Source: LSNR01 sp964603325
Lineage (GTDB): Bacteria > Patescibacteriota > Minisyncoccia > Moranbacterales > UBA9337
Direction: 5' to 3'
NCBI GenBank assembly: GCA_964603325.1
Contig: CAZRUH010000004.1
Span: 1 to 33,082 of the forward strand
Length of the DNA: 33,082 nucleotides
Shown in pieces: positions 1 through 8,794 of this stretch; within the stretch, counting starts at the first letter, position 1, and each line of letters begins with the position of its first letter. The notes under the pieces are model-generated. The model was not told the DNA's origin. It saw nothing but the letters and a program-made list of their open reading frames with translations, and did not search any database. Made by a program: the position numbers and the translations under genes.

Positions 1-21
1 GTTTTTAGATAAATATTTCTT

Positions 22-64
22 TTTCATTACCATATTATGTAATATGGTAATATTTTAGTTTTAA
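22..64. repeat. 43-bp terminal repeat, copy 1, with 12-2-12 palindrome
   Basis: This 43-bp element matches positions 32947-32989 at 41 of 43 bases in direct orientation. Its core (26-51) is a perfect palindrome: arm ATTACCATATTA, centre TG, then the exact reverse complement of the arm. It is followed by a T-rich tail (ATTTTAGTTTTAA). It lies in the non-coding stretch beyond the end of the glycosyltransferase gene. The two mismatches to the other copy are exactly the two central bases. Function is unknown: recombination site, operator, or dispersed palindromic element are all possible. I see no third copy in the window. Confidence 0.85.
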
Positions 65-163
65 TTTAAATTACTGATAGATGAATTTTACTCACCAACT
101 TTGTTTATTGTTTGTGGAAAAATTCTGTAAGACAATAGATTAAGAGAGCAATAAAAATTTTGT

Positions 164-1318
164 TTATTTTTTTATTCCTATTGTCTTTTTATACATATCA
201 ATCAATTTACTTCCGCAAACTTCACTTGTGTATTTTGTTTCCGCCGTATTTTTTGCATTTTTTCCTAAAATTACTCTTTTTTCATTATTGCTTAATAGTT
301 CATTAACAGCCTTAAAAAACACATTTTTGTGCTCCGAAACCAGAATTCCATCTTTTTTGTTTTCAATCAAATCCTTTATTCCCAACGCCTTTATGGCTAC
401 TATGGGTAAACCCATATACATTGCTTCACTAATTATCATTCCCTGAGTTTCAGATTTTGAAGCATAAACAAAAATATCCGCCATCGCAAAATAATTTTTA
501 ATATCATCTTTTTTAATTATTCCCGGAAAAAAAATCCTCTCCTTTAACCCCGAATTGAAAACCATTTTTTTTAATTCCTTCAAAAGATATCCTTCCCCGC
601 CAAACACAAAAACACTATTTTTATTTTTTTTCAAAACTTTTATTATTTCCTTCAACAAAAAAACTACATTTTTTTCATTAGTTAATCGAGAAATGGATAA
701 AATTACTTTTTTATCCGAAAAAATTTTTAATTTTTTCCTAATTTTATTACCATCAAAGCCGGAAAACATTCCTCTATCTATCCCCGTTGGCATATCAACA
801 ATATTTTTGTTTTCCACTCCCCAATTTTCAATAATTTTCCTTACTGAATTGGTTGGCACAATAACCTGATTTACTTTATCGGCGTAATTAACCGCACTTT
901 TTATAATTAAATAAGCGGAAATTTTTCTTAAAAAAAATGGCACATAATCAACATATTGATCATAAAGTGTATGCCAAGTAAAAACTATGGGAATATTTTT
1001 CTTTCTCGCCCAACGCAAAGCTGTTTTTCCAAGTAAATTTGGATGCTGTGAATGAATAATATCAATTTCCAAATTATTTAAAACTTTATTAATTTTACGA
1101 GAGTAAGGAATTGGCAAGGGAAATTTTATCTTATAATTCAAATCAAGAGATGGAAAGCGAAAAACATTTTTATTTTTATCTTGATAATTTTTATATTCAG
1201 GTGCAAAAATATAAACTGTATGCCCCCTTTTTTCCAATTGTTTACGAAAACTTTCTATTGAATTCGTCACGCCATAATGATTTGGCAAATAATTGTTGGT
1301 AAAAATCGCTATATTCAT
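164..1318 (-). CDS. GT4-family glycosyltransferase
   Basis: A 384-aa GT-B fold glycosyltransferase of family GT4, of the type that transfers a sugar from a nucleotide donor to a lipid or glycan at the inner face of the membrane. The N-terminal acceptor domain starts MNIAIFTNNYLPNHYGV, with the glycine-bearing loop (residues 14-19) usual in diacylglycerol glucosyltransferase and PimA-like enzymes, and HSQHPNLLG near 89-97. The C-terminal donor domain carries the E-x7-E pair E290 and E298 within SETQGMIISEAM. Length is normal for the family. It is the last gene of a tightly packed operon of envelope genes, 8 bases after the alpha/beta hydrolase. A glycolipid synthase role is likely from context; the actual acceptor and sugar cannot be read from sequence. 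Confidence 0.88.
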   Translation of the reverse strand: MNIAIFTNNYLPNHYGVTNSIESFRKQLEKRGHTVYIFAPEYKNYQDKNKNVFRFPSLDLNYKIKFPLPIPYSRKINKVLNNLEIDIIHSQHPNLLGKTALRWARKKNIPIVFTWHTLYDQYVDYVPFFLRKISAYLIIKSAVNYADKVNQVIVPTNSVRKIIENWGVENKNIVDMPTGIDRGMFSGFDGNKIRKKLKIFSDKKVILSISRLTNEKNVVFLLKEIIKVLKKNKNSVFVFGGEGYLLKELKKMVFNSGLKERIFFPGIIKKDDIKNYFAMADIFVYASKSETQGMIISEAMYMGLPIVAIKALGIKDLIENKKDGILVSEHKNVFFKAVNELLSNNEKRVILGKNAKNTAETKYTSEVCGSKLIDMYKKTIGIKK

Positions 1319-1326
1319 AAAAAATT

Positions 1327-2157
1327 TTAATTTTCATTTATAAATTTCAATATGTCTTCAAAAATATGCTCATTTTTAATATCGGAAATAAAGGTATGAT
1401 AAGCTTTTTTCAAATATTTTTTTGTTTTTCTTTTAGAACTGATTTGCTTATAAATTTCGTTAGCACTATTTTTAGAAATAACATGATCATGAGATGATTG
1501 TAATAATAAACACGGTTGAGAAATTTTTTCCAAATTCTTGCGAGAATAATCTACCAGTTTTCCCAGTTCCAAAACATTTTTAATCGGATATTTCTGATAA
1601 GATATTAAACGAGTAATTGTTGTAAATGATCCAAAAGTTGGCGGATAAAACTTTTTATGATATTTTTTGAATCTATTCATAGTGTTTACCGTTACTTTTC
1701 CAAACTTTTCAAATTTTAGTTTGTATGGAGTGGCCATCAAAATCAAACCGGCGATATTATAAGTTTTGTTTTTAGCCAAACATAATGATATGTTGGCACC
1801 CATAGATGTTCCTCCAACAAAAATTTTTTTATGATTTTCCTCCAGTTTTTTAAATGCTTTATCGGCGTCATTTAGCCAATCTTGATATTTAATATTTTCC
1901 AAATCTTGATATTTTGTTCCATGTCCGGAAAACATAGGCGCATAAACGGTATAGCCGGCATTGTTTAGAAACTTTCCCAATCTTCTAAGTTCATATGGTG
2001 TGGTTGACCAACCATGAAACAACAAAACAGCTGAACCATTATTTCCTTTGAAATAAAATGGTTGTTTAATAAAAACTTGCTCTTCTTTGTATAAAAGTTG
2101 AGGATTGGACAAAAGAATACTTTTTTCTCTTCTTTTTTTAATAATTTTTTTAATCAT
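1327..2157 (-). CDS. alpha/beta hydrolase (carboxylesterase / monoacylglycerol-lipase-like)
   Basis: A 276-aa serine hydrolase of the alpha/beta fold resembling Est30 carboxylesterases and monoacylglycerol lipases. The oxyanion-hole motif is FHGW (47-50), the nucleophile elbow is GTSMG with Ser118, and the likely remaining triad members are Asp224 (SSHDHV) and His254 (AYHTF). A short basic N-terminus (KKIIKKRREK) and no signal peptide suggest a cytoplasmic or inner-membrane-face enzyme. It sits 10 bases after the DedA gene and 8 bases before the glycosyltransferase, so it probably acts on lipids or acyl esters in envelope metabolism. The substrate is not determinable. The family call is firm and the role is inference. 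Confidence 0.87.
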   Translation of the reverse strand: MIKKIIKKRREKSILLSNPQLLYKEEQVFIKQPFYFKGNNGSAVLLFHGWSTTPYELRRLGKFLNNAGYTVYAPMFSGHGTKYQDLENIKYQDWLNDADKAFKKLEENHKKIFVGGTSMGANISLCLAKNKTYNIAGLILMATPYKLKFEKFGKVTVNTMNRFKKYHKKFYPPTFGSFTTITRLISYQKYPIKNVLELGKLVDYSRKNLEKISQPCLLLQSSHDHVISKNSANEIYKQISSKRKTKKYLKKAYHTFISDIKNEHIFEDILKFINEN

Positions 2158-2167
2158 ATCGCCCTAT

Positions 2168-2767
2168 TTAAATATTATTATTAAAAAATTTCCGGAATTT
2201 ACTTTTTCTAATAAATTTTAACATCACAATTAACAAAATGACAAGGAAAACAATTACCCATCCAATCCACTCTATGTAGTTCATTATTTCTCGCCACATA
2301 TAACCATAGAAATAACCAACCAAAACCAATCCTCCGCTCCAAATAATCCCACCCGCCAGAGAAAACTTTAAAAACTTTTTAAAATTCATTTTAAAAATTC
2401 CGGCAGATATAAAAGTTAATAAACAAAATCCCGTTGTTGATTTCGCCATAAAAACTGTTTTTCCACCATGTCTAATAAAATATTTTTCCATTTTTAAAAT
2501 TCTTTCTTTTGTCACGCCAATATGTTTGCCGAATTTGTTTACAAAGTTAAAACCCCATTTTTTTCCTATACCATATAATGCGCTATCTCCTAAAACATCG
2601 GTAATAATAGCCAAAAACAAAATAATCCAAACATTTAAAATACCGAAAGATGACAAAAGTCCGGCGAAGATGGTAGTTATCGGTCCCTCCAAAAACATCA
2701 AAGGAATAACCATCCAATATCCATATTCGTTTAGAAAACTCAATATTGGTTGTCCATAAAGATCCAT
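2168..2767 (-). CDS. DedA-family membrane protein
   Basis: A 199-aa polytopic membrane protein of the DedA/SNARE-associated (VTT) family, whose members act as lipid flippases or transporters in envelope homeostasis. Visible features are the glycine-rich loop near PLMFLEGPITTIFAGLL, the GDSALYGIGKKWG segment, and the FISAGIFKMNFKKFL segment, all standard DedA landmarks, and a C-terminal membrane helix followed by a basic tail. Length matches the family (about 200 aa). I place the start at the ATG two bases after the upstream stop codon; an in-frame TTG two codons earlier would overlap that stop by four bases. It is co-transcribed with mltG and other envelope genes. Confidence 0.9.
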   Translation of the reverse strand: MDLYGQPILSFLNEYGYWMVIPLMFLEGPITTIFAGLLSSFGILNVWIILFLAIITDVLGDSALYGIGKKWGFNFVNKFGKHIGVTKERILKMEKYFIRHGGKTVFMAKSTTGFCLLTFISAGIFKMNFKKFLKFSLAGGIIWSGGLVLVGYFYGYMWREIMNYIEWIGWVIVFLVILLIVMLKFIRKSKFRKFFNNNI

Positions 2768-2769
2768 AA

Positions 2770-3339
2770 TCAATCAATAAATTCAAATTTTTTGTTTTTT
2801 TTGTTAAATCTATACACAAAATCCCACTTGCCTCCATATTTTTTTGAAAGCAATTCCGTCACCTTCCCCATATCACCTTCTTCTACCAAAAAAAGTATAT
2901 TCTTTTTGTCTCCCCTTTGCATATTTAAACCATAAGTCAAATCGCAAATCAAAAAAACTTTTTCTTTGCCTCCAAAATCAAGAACCGCAACACTGTGATA
3001 TTTTATTCTTTGATTACTGTTATTAAATGGACCTTTTGATCTAACATCAAAAAACTCCACATCGGAAGCTAAATCGAAAAAAGACAATTCCTCTCCAAAT
3101 CTTGTTATCAAATTTTCAGCGAATTCTTTGGTGGCGTCTTGACATTGATTAACAAAACAACCTGTCAATGTAGTTTTTACAACAAAAAGCAATTGCTCAA
3201 CTACCTCTTTTTCCAATTTTAAATTTTGACATAGCCACCGTTCAACTCTTTTCATATCTTGATCTGATTGCATACAAGTCTCAACGCTTCTATATTTCGT
3301 CTCATTTAATTCTTTAAAAAAACTTTTATCTTTATTCAT
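2770..3339 (-). CDS. hypothetical protein, orphan in the envelope operon
   Basis: A 189-aa soluble protein that I do not recognise. It has no membrane segment and no signal peptide. The N-terminal half looks helical and contains five cysteines (CMQ, LCQN, GCFVNQCQD among them); the C-terminal half looks alpha/beta, with SVAVLDFGGKEKVFLICDLTYGLN and a charged, aromatic end. It starts 5 bases after mltG and is followed within 2 bases by the DedA start, so it is translated as part of the six-gene operon. Conserved placement between mltG and dedA would suggest an envelope role, but nothing in the sequence proves it. Confidence 0.75.
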   Translation of the reverse strand: MNKDKSFFKELNETKYRSVETCMQSDQDMKRVERWLCQNLKLEKEVVEQLLFVVKTTLTGCFVNQCQDATKEFAENLITRFGEELSFFDLASDVEFFDVRSKGPFNNSNQRIKYHSVAVLDFGGKEKVFLICDLTYGLNMQRGDKKNILFLVEEGDMGKVTELLSKKYGGKWDFVYRFNKKNKKFEFID

Positions 3340-3344
3340 AAATA

Positions 3345-4367
3345 TTAAAGTCCATTTATTCTCTTGTTCATATTATGCTCTATTAATGTTTTGGAAAAAA
3401 CCGTTTTTCCTGTTTCCGGGTTACTAAGAAAATAATTGTAGTCCGTTTTTATCGGATAAATCGCCGCCAAAATTGAATCTAAGCCCGGATTTGAAATTGG
3501 CCCCGGTGGTAATCCCGGGTATAAATAAGTATTGTATGGTGATTCTATTTTGGTATCTTTGTAAGAATATTGTTTTTTGTTTTCTCCCAAAATATATGCC
3601 AGAGTTGCGCAACTTTGAAAAGCTTGCCCGTTTTTCATTCTTTTCCAAAAAATACCGCTAACTATTTTTTTATCATTAGAAGATTTCACTTCCTTTTCCA
3701 AAATACTTGCCATTGTGATGATTTCATAAATAGTCTTATTTTGTCTTTCAATTTCTTTTCTCAAATCCCCAGAAAGTTTTTGACTAAAATTATTTAACAT
3801 TTTCTCAATAATTGTTTCCGCATCAGATTTATTGGCAAACAAGTAAGTGTCCGGAAATAAAAATCCTTCCAAGTTTTTACCATCTGGAATTTCTTTCAAA
3901 AAGTCGTAATTATTGTGTTTTTTTAAAAAATATTTTGGATTATTTGCCAGTTTTAAAAATTCATCACCGCTAAAGCCGTTATTGGACAATCTCTCGGCCA
4001 TTTGCTTATCGCTCCATCCTTCCGGAAAAGTAATTTTTTTTTGATTATTTTCAGCGATAGTGTTTCCATTTGAAATTATTCTAATGATTTCGGAAATATT
4101 CAAGTTTGAACTGATTAAATATTCTCCCGCCTTTAATTTTTTTTGCTTTCCCTTGGCATAAACTTCAAAAACAAACCCCAATTGATTTTTTATTATTTTT
4201 TTGTTTTTTAACTTCTTGCCAATATCCCAAACGCTATCACCTTTTTCAATTTTTACATCGGCAACAATATTTGGATTTTTCTTGTTGTCAAAAATACCAA
4301 AAAATATACCCGCTAAACCAAGCGCTAACATTGACGCAATAATCATTTTTTTTCTTAAAAAAGACAT
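3345..4367 (-). CDS. mltG: endolytic murein transglycosylase MltG
   Basis: A 340-aa YceG/MltG protein that cleaves nascent glycan strands and so ends peptidoglycan chain growth at the outer face of the inner membrane. A single N-terminal membrane helix (about residues 8-25) is followed by a LysM-like subdomain (about 38-105) and the catalytic domain. The conserved EGFLFPDTY lies at 167-175, and ASILEKE holds the catalytic glutamate Glu224 (equivalent to E. coli Glu218); SPYNTYLYPGLPPGPISNPG is the other hallmark, near the C-terminus. Length matches the family. It lies 6 bases after the upstream membrane-protein gene. Its presence means the cell makes peptidoglycan. Confidence 0.96.
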   Translation of the reverse strand: MSFLRKKMIIASMLALGLAGIFFGIFDNKKNPNIVADVKIEKGDSVWDIGKKLKNKKIIKNQLGFVFEVYAKGKQKKLKAGEYLISSNLNISEIIRIISNGNTIAENNQKKITFPEGWSDKQMAERLSNNGFSGDEFLKLANNPKYFLKKHNNYDFLKEIPDGKNLEGFLFPDTYLFANKSDAETIIEKMLNNFSQKLSGDLRKEIERQNKTIYEIITMASILEKEVKSSNDKKIVSGIFWKRMKNGQAFQSCATLAYILGENKKQYSYKDTKIESPYNTYLYPGLPPGPISNPGLDSILAAIYPIKTDYNYFLSNPETGKTVFSKTLIEHNMNKRINGL

Positions 4368-4373
4368 TGGGTG

Positions 4374-5351
4374 CTAAGCAATTATTTCTATTTCCGCTTC
4401 TTTTTTGGCTATAGAAACAAAACCGAATAAAATCATTAATTTAAACAACGCCCAAACCGCAACAATCAATAACGGACTGATTAACATACCTATTGAAACA
4501 ATACTTAAAAAAAGCAAAGTTGTAAATACTCCATGCATAATTGGAATTCTTTGATCCATATAACCGATATTTACATCTAAAATCTTATTAATTTTCTTGT
4601 TGATAATTTTTGCAAATACTTCTATTAACTTTTCATTTCCGGAAATATTTTCCCCCAACATATCGGAAAAATTTTTCCGACCGCTCTCCACCATCGTGAC
4701 ATTCTTTTTTTCTTTAAAACCATTCATCAAATTTCTTTGACTTGTTTCATCGCTCGGCTCATTATTGGCAATTTTTGAAGCTATAAAATCATCTACGGTC
4801 ATAGCGTTTATATTTTCATAATCGCCGATAAATTTAGGATTTATTTTGCTGATAATTCTCATGCTCCATAAAATTTGCCTCTCCCCAATATTCATTTTGG
4901 GAAGTTTTTTATAATCATCGGAAAAACCACTTCCAAAATAATATTGAGAGGTTATTATAATTGCCACTGCAAAAACAAAAAATCTTCTTTCTATCCGCAA
5001 TGAATTCCAAATACTTATTTTAATTCTAGAACTCAATTCTTCTCTAACCAACTTCCGCCCAAACCACAAAATTAACAAAGAAATTGCAATAATTACCGCA
5101 AACTGAAAACTTTGGACAAAAAACAGACCGGAAAACAGAGATATTAATGTGGCAATAAAAAACAATTGGTTATTTTTTACCAAAATAGCTCCCAGAGACC
5201 AAAAAACGAAAAACAATGCAAATGCAGATATTGGCAACCACCAACTTTCAGTTTGAGAGGTTTTCATAATATTAAAACTTGTTTTCCATAAAAAAAATGC
5301 CGTAATTACCATTAAGCCCAACTCTGCATACTTAACTATTTGCTTTTTCAT
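4374..5351 (-). CDS. hypothetical polytopic membrane protein with large exposed loop
   Basis: A 325-aa membrane protein of unknown function, first gene of the envelope operon. About four membrane helices fill residues 1-90, another lies near 105-122, a polar region of about 140 residues follows, and two helices close the C-terminus (GVFTTLLFLSIVSIGMLISP and the segment after it). I chose the ATG of MKKQIVKYAELG rather than the upstream in-frame ATG at 5417 because a perfect TATAAT sits at 5394-5389, between the two, so a transcript from it would not include the upstream start. The extra 22 residues would also be atypical. No enzymatic motif is visible. The loop could be extracytoplasmic. Confidence 0.72.
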   Translation of the reverse strand: MKKQIVKYAELGLMVITAFFLWKTSFNIMKTSQTESWWLPISAFALFFVFWSLGAILVKNNQLFFIATLISLFSGLFFVQSFQFAVIIAISLLILWFGRKLVREELSSRIKISIWNSLRIERRFFVFAVAIIITSQYYFGSGFSDDYKKLPKMNIGERQILWSMRIISKINPKFIGDYENINAMTVDDFIASKIANNEPSDETSQRNLMNGFKEKKNVTMVESGRKNFSDMLGENISGNEKLIEVFAKIINKKINKILDVNIGYMDQRIPIMHGVFTTLLFLSIVSIGMLISPLLIVAVWALFKLMILFGFVSIAKKEAEIEIIA

Positions 5352-5388
5352 TTTTATATTTTTTAACAATTTTATACACAATACTAAA

Positions 5389-5394
5389 ATTATA
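5389..5394 (-). promoter_or_regulatory. -10 box for the envelope operon
   Basis: On the minus strand a perfect TATAAT lies 38 bases upstream of the chosen start of the membrane-protein gene. No good -35 hexamer is visible 16-18 bases further up, so the promoter is only half supported. It is back to back with the clpC promoter. Confidence 0.45.
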
Positions 5395-5444
5395 GCATCA
5401 AAACGATAAAAAGCCATTGACTTTAAACATCAAACGAAATATGA

Positions 5445-5472
5445 TTGACATTATCAAGTATATGCTTATAAA
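5445..5472 (+). promoter_or_regulatory. sigma70-type promoter of clpC
   Basis: TTGACA (5445-5450), a 16-base spacer, then TATAAA (5467-5472): a full-consensus -35 and a 5/6 -10. The predicted transcript start near 5479 leaves a leader of about 40 bases before the clpC ATG at 5520. I see no CtsR-like or CIRCE-like operator here. Confidence 0.7.
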
Positions 5473-5519
5473 ATAAACGAAAGTATAAAAAATTAAATTA
5501 CCAAATAACATTTTAAATT

Positions 5520-8057
5520 ATGACAAACAAAGAAATTTTTAAAAAAATGAGCATTCATGCCAAGCACAGTATTGATGAGGCTGGGAGTATCGCCATTTTT
5601 TACAAATCAAAGACTATAAAGCCGGAACATTTGCTTTTTGCCATTTTTCTTGAAAGAGGCAGTCTTGGTAGCAATATTTTAAACGATCTTGGGATAAAAA
5701 AGTCATTTTTTGAAGAAACTCTTAATTATTCAAAAGCAAAAACCAATTCATCTGAAAATGGCAAAGTTCAAATAAAATTATCTAAAGAAACAAAAGATGT
5801 TATCGTTCGGGCATATTCCCTGGCAGGCAAATTTAAATATCCATATGTCGGAACGGAGCATTTGGCATTTTCCATTATGAAAAAACCGACCGATGCCGTT
5901 GCCAAGATACTGTTTTTGTCCAATTCCAATAAAAAATTTTCCACAAAAAAAACCGCCAAGCCAACCAATATTTCCAAAAATATCACCGGAGTAAAAATAG
6001 AATCTCTGAATAAAAACACTCTGAATGATATTTTAAAAGCGCTGGATATTCCCACTATAGAATTTCCACCGTTAAATTCGTCAAAAAAAAGTAAAAGCAA
6101 GACTCCCGCTCTTGATTATTTTTGCGTAAATTTAAACAAAAAAGTTTTAAAAAATAACTACCCCTTTATTGGGAGAATTCATGAATTAAATCAAATAGTA
6201 ACTTCTCTGGGAAGAAAAAACAAAAATAATCCATTACTTGTCGGAGATCCCGGCGTTGGAAAAACGGCTCTCATAGAAGGATTGGCAAAAAAAATAAATT
6301 CCGGAAATGTGCCATCTCATTTGATTTCAAAAAAAATTCTTTCTTTAGATATGGCTCTTGTTGTTGCCGGAACCAGTTTTCGTGGAGAATTTGAACAAAG
6401 ATTAAAAGATATTATTGCTGAAGCATCAGATAATAAAGATATTATTCTATTTATTGATGAAATACATAGCATTGTTGGCGCCGGCAACACTATGGGAGGA
6501 TTGGACGCCGCCAACATATTAAAACCGGCGTTAACCCAAGGAGAACTACAATGCATTGGCGCCACAACCCCCACAGAATATAAAAAATATATTGAAAAAG
6601 ATTCCGCACTGGAACGTCGTTTTCAAACAATTTTTACAAAAGAACCGACAAGAAGAGAAACTGAACAAATACTTTCCGGCATTAAAAAAAATTATGAAAA
6701 CTTTCATAACATTAGAATACCGAAAGAAACCGTTTCTTTTGCGGTAAACCTAAGTTCTCGCTATATTAGAGATCGTTTTCAACCCGATAAATCCATTGAT
6801 TTGATTGATGAAACCGCTTCCCGAATTCATAGCAAAAATGAAGACATTTCTTTGCACAAAAAAATTATTGATACTGAAAAAGAACTGAAAAAAACTATTC
6901 TCAAAAAAAATAAATTGGTTAAAATAAACAAATTTGATGATGCTTTAAGTTTACAGTCCTTGGAAAGAAATCTCTTGGAAAAAATTAAAAAATTAAAAAA
7001 GCGATTATCTGCCAAAAATAAAAAAAATATTTCCGTTATGACCAAAGAAAACATTGCTGAAACTGTATCAAGATTAACAAAAGTTCCCACCTCAAAACTA
7101 CTTTCCCAGACTTCTGACAAAATAAAAAACATTCATCGCCACCTAAACTCTCAAATAATTGGACAAAAAGAGGCTGTTAAGAAAATATCTGAAACCATAT
7201 TGCGATCTCAAACCGGAGTAAGCGGTCAAAACAAGCCCATTGGTTCATTTTTGTTTCTTGGTCCAAGCGGTGTTGGAAAAACTTTAACCGCCAAAGTATT
7301 GGCTAAAGATTTTTTTGCTGACAAACACTCGCTTGTCAAAATTGATATGAGTGAATTTATGGAGCGACACAATATTTCTCAACTATTGGGAGCGCCTGCG
7401 GGATATGTCGGATATGGAGAAGGTGGAAAGTTAACCGAACAAATACGACGACAACCTTATAGTTTGGTTTTATTTGATGAAATAGAAAAAGCTCATCCGG
7501 ATGTATTCAATATTTTGTTGCAAATTTTGGAAGATGGAACATTGACTGATGCTGAAGGAAAAGAAATAAATTTTAGAAACACCATTATAATTTTGACATC
7601 AAACATTGGAACCGAGGAATTTACAAAGGCATCTGAAATTGGCTTTGATTTGGAAAAACAAAGAGAAAGAAAAAATTATATTCAGAAAAATTTTGAAAAA
7701 ATAAGAAACAATGTTCTAAAGAAATTAGAAGAAAAAATAAGACCGGAAATACTAAACAGACTTGATGATATAATCGTGTTTAACGCTTTAACCGACTCTG
7801 ATTTAAAAAATATAATCACACTGGAAATGAAAAAACTTCAAAAAAGACTACATTCCGAATCCATCATTTTAGAATATAATAAAAATGTTATTCCCTTTAT
7901 TATAAACAATCATCCTTCCGGCCAAAAAGGGGCTCGTTATATACAGAAAAATATTCGTGATCTGATTGAAAATGGAATCGCTAAAAAAATAGCGAGCCAC
8001 AAGAGTAAAGGCGAGCTTTACTTAAGCATCAAAAAAAATAAAGTTAATGTTAGATAA
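5520..8057 (+). CDS. clpC: ClpC-type AAA+ unfoldase, ClpP partner
   Basis: An 845-aa Hsp100 unfoldase that threads substrates into the ClpP protease. Order of domains: double Clp N repeat (about 1-140), a Lys/Ser-rich linker, AAA+ domain 1 with Walker A GDPGVGKT (242-249) and Walker B LFIDEIHS, a short coiled middle domain with a UVR-like stretch (about 440-495), AAA+ domain 2 with Walker A GPSGVGKT (581-588) and Walker B LFDEIEKAH, and the C-terminal ClpB-D2 lid. The tripeptide IGF at 707-709, in the position of the ClpP-docking loop, marks it as ClpC rather than the disaggregase ClpB. It has its own strong promoter, and its last 11 bases overlap the comF-like gene. clpP is not in the window. 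Confidence 0.95.
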   Translation: MTNKEIFKKMSIHAKHSIDEAGSIAIFYKSKTIKPEHLLFAIFLERGSLGSNILNDLGIKKSFFEETLNYSKAKTNSSENGKVQIKLSKETKDVIVRAYSLAGKFKYPYVGTEHLAFSIMKKPTDAVAKILFLSNSNKKFSTKKTAKPTNISKNITGVKIESLNKNTLNDILKALDIPTIEFPPLNSSKKSKSKTPALDYFCVNLNKKVLKNNYPFIGRIHELNQIVTSLGRKNKNNPLLVGDPGVGKTALIEGLAKKINSGNVPSHLISKKILSLDMALVVAGTSFRGEFEQRLKDIIAEASDNKDIILFIDEIHSIVGAGNTMGGLDAANILKPALTQGELQCIGATTPTEYKKYIEKDSALERRFQTIFTKEPTRRETEQILSGIKKNYENFHNIRIPKETVSFAVNLSSRYIRDRFQPDKSIDLIDETASRIHSKNEDISLHKKIIDTEKELKKTILKKNKLVKINKFDDALSLQSLERNLLEKIKKLKKRLSAKNKKNISVMTKENIAETVSRLTKVPTSKLLSQTSDKIKNIHRHLNSQIIGQKEAVKKISETILRSQTGVSGQNKPIGSFLFLGPSGVGKTLTAKVLAKDFFADKHSLVKIDMSEFMERHNISQLLGAPAGYVGYGEGGKLTEQIRRQPYSLVLFDEIEKAHPDVFNILLQILEDGTLTDAEGKEINFRNTIIILTSNIGTEEFTKASEIGFDLEKQRERKNYIQKNFEKIRNNVLKKLEEKIRPEILNRLDDIIVFNALTDSDLKNIITLEMKKLQKRLHSESIILEYNKNVIPFIINNHPSGQKGARYIQKNIRDLIENGIAKKIASHKSKGELYLSIKKNKVNVR

Positions 8058-8793
8058 AAATATTTGGAATAAGTCTAAACAGGCGGTTTTAGATACTTTT
8101 TTCCCGGCGTATTGCCTATCTTGCAATAAGCCGGATTGTTGGCTTTGCGATAATTGCCTTAATCAAATTTCCCTAAAAAATAATCATCTTTGTCCTTTGT
8201 GCAAAAAGAAATTCACCCCCGCAGGAAAAACTTGCTTTTCTTGTCAACAAAATCCTCTTATTGACGGGGTTCTTATTTCTTCGTTTTATAAAAAAAATAA
8301 TCAAAAAACGCTTCTTGCAAATTTGATACATTATTACAAATACCGTTTTCTGATTGAATTAAAAAATCCGCTTGGGGAAGTTATGAGGAAAGCCTTTCTA
8401 AAATCGGACTTGGAATTGCCGGATTTTGTTATTCCGGTCCCACTACACCCCCGCCGTTTACGGTGGAGAAACTTTAATCAATCCGAATTATTAGCCGAAT
8501 ATCTAAGTAAAAATTTAACTCCCGGATTTCATCTTAAAATTTTAACAAACGTTCTTATTCGCAAAAAATACACCTTACCACAAGCAAAAACAAAAAATCG
8601 CCGTCAAAGAATAGAAAATTTAAAAAAAGTCTTTGCTATAAACAAAAACTTTAAAACTTCGCTTATTCAAAACAAAAATATCTTATTGGTTGATGATGTA
8701 ATTACAACGGGAACCACTCTCTTTGAGTGTGCCAAAATATTAAAGAAAAATAAGGTTAAGAAAGTTTATGCATTAGTTTTGGCAAGACAATAA
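8047..8793 (+). CDS. comF: ComF-family protein (phosphoribosyltransferase-like, DNA uptake)
   Basis: A 248-aa ComF/GntX family protein. The N-terminal third is a cysteine-rich zinc-binding region with pairs CLSC (23-26), C31, CDNC (34-37), CPLC (49-52) and CFSC (63-66). The C-terminal part is a type I phosphoribosyltransferase fold with the PRPP-loop signature LLVDDVITTGTT (Asp216 and Asp217). In naturally competent bacteria ComF acts at the cytoplasmic side during uptake of single-stranded DNA; catalytic activity is not established. The start overlaps the clpC stop by 11 bases, which implies translational coupling. Its end faces the exonuclease gene with a single base between, and no terminator hairpin is visible there. 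Confidence 0.9.
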   Translation: MLDKNIWNKSKQAVLDTFFPAYCLSCNKPDCWLCDNCLNQISLKNNHLCPLCKKKFTPAGKTCFSCQQNPLIDGVLISSFYKKNNQKTLLANLIHYYKYRFLIELKNPLGEVMRKAFLKSDLELPDFVIPVPLHPRRLRWRNFNQSELLAEYLSKNLTPGFHLKILTNVLIRKKYTLPQAKTKNRRQRIENLKKVFAINKNFKTSLIQNKNILLVDDVITTGTTLFECAKILKKNKVKKVYALVLARQ

Positions 8794-8794
8794 A

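Noticed and set aside
22..64. Palindrome at the left end as a rho-independent terminator
   Set aside because: The T-rich side faces plus-strand transcription, but the neighbouring genes run on the minus strand, and the right copy is upstream of tyrA with no gene ending there. The stem is also very AT-rich.
1111..1302. Plus-strand open frames inside minus-strand genes
   Set aside because: Low-complexity, no recognisable motif, opposite to well-supported genes; treated as shadows. The same holds for the other antisense frames in gyrA, groEL, clpC and dxs.
2768..2773. TTG start for the DedA gene overlapping the previous stop
   Set aside because: An ATG two codons later is the better start and leaves a 2-base gap; coupling by TTG remains possible.
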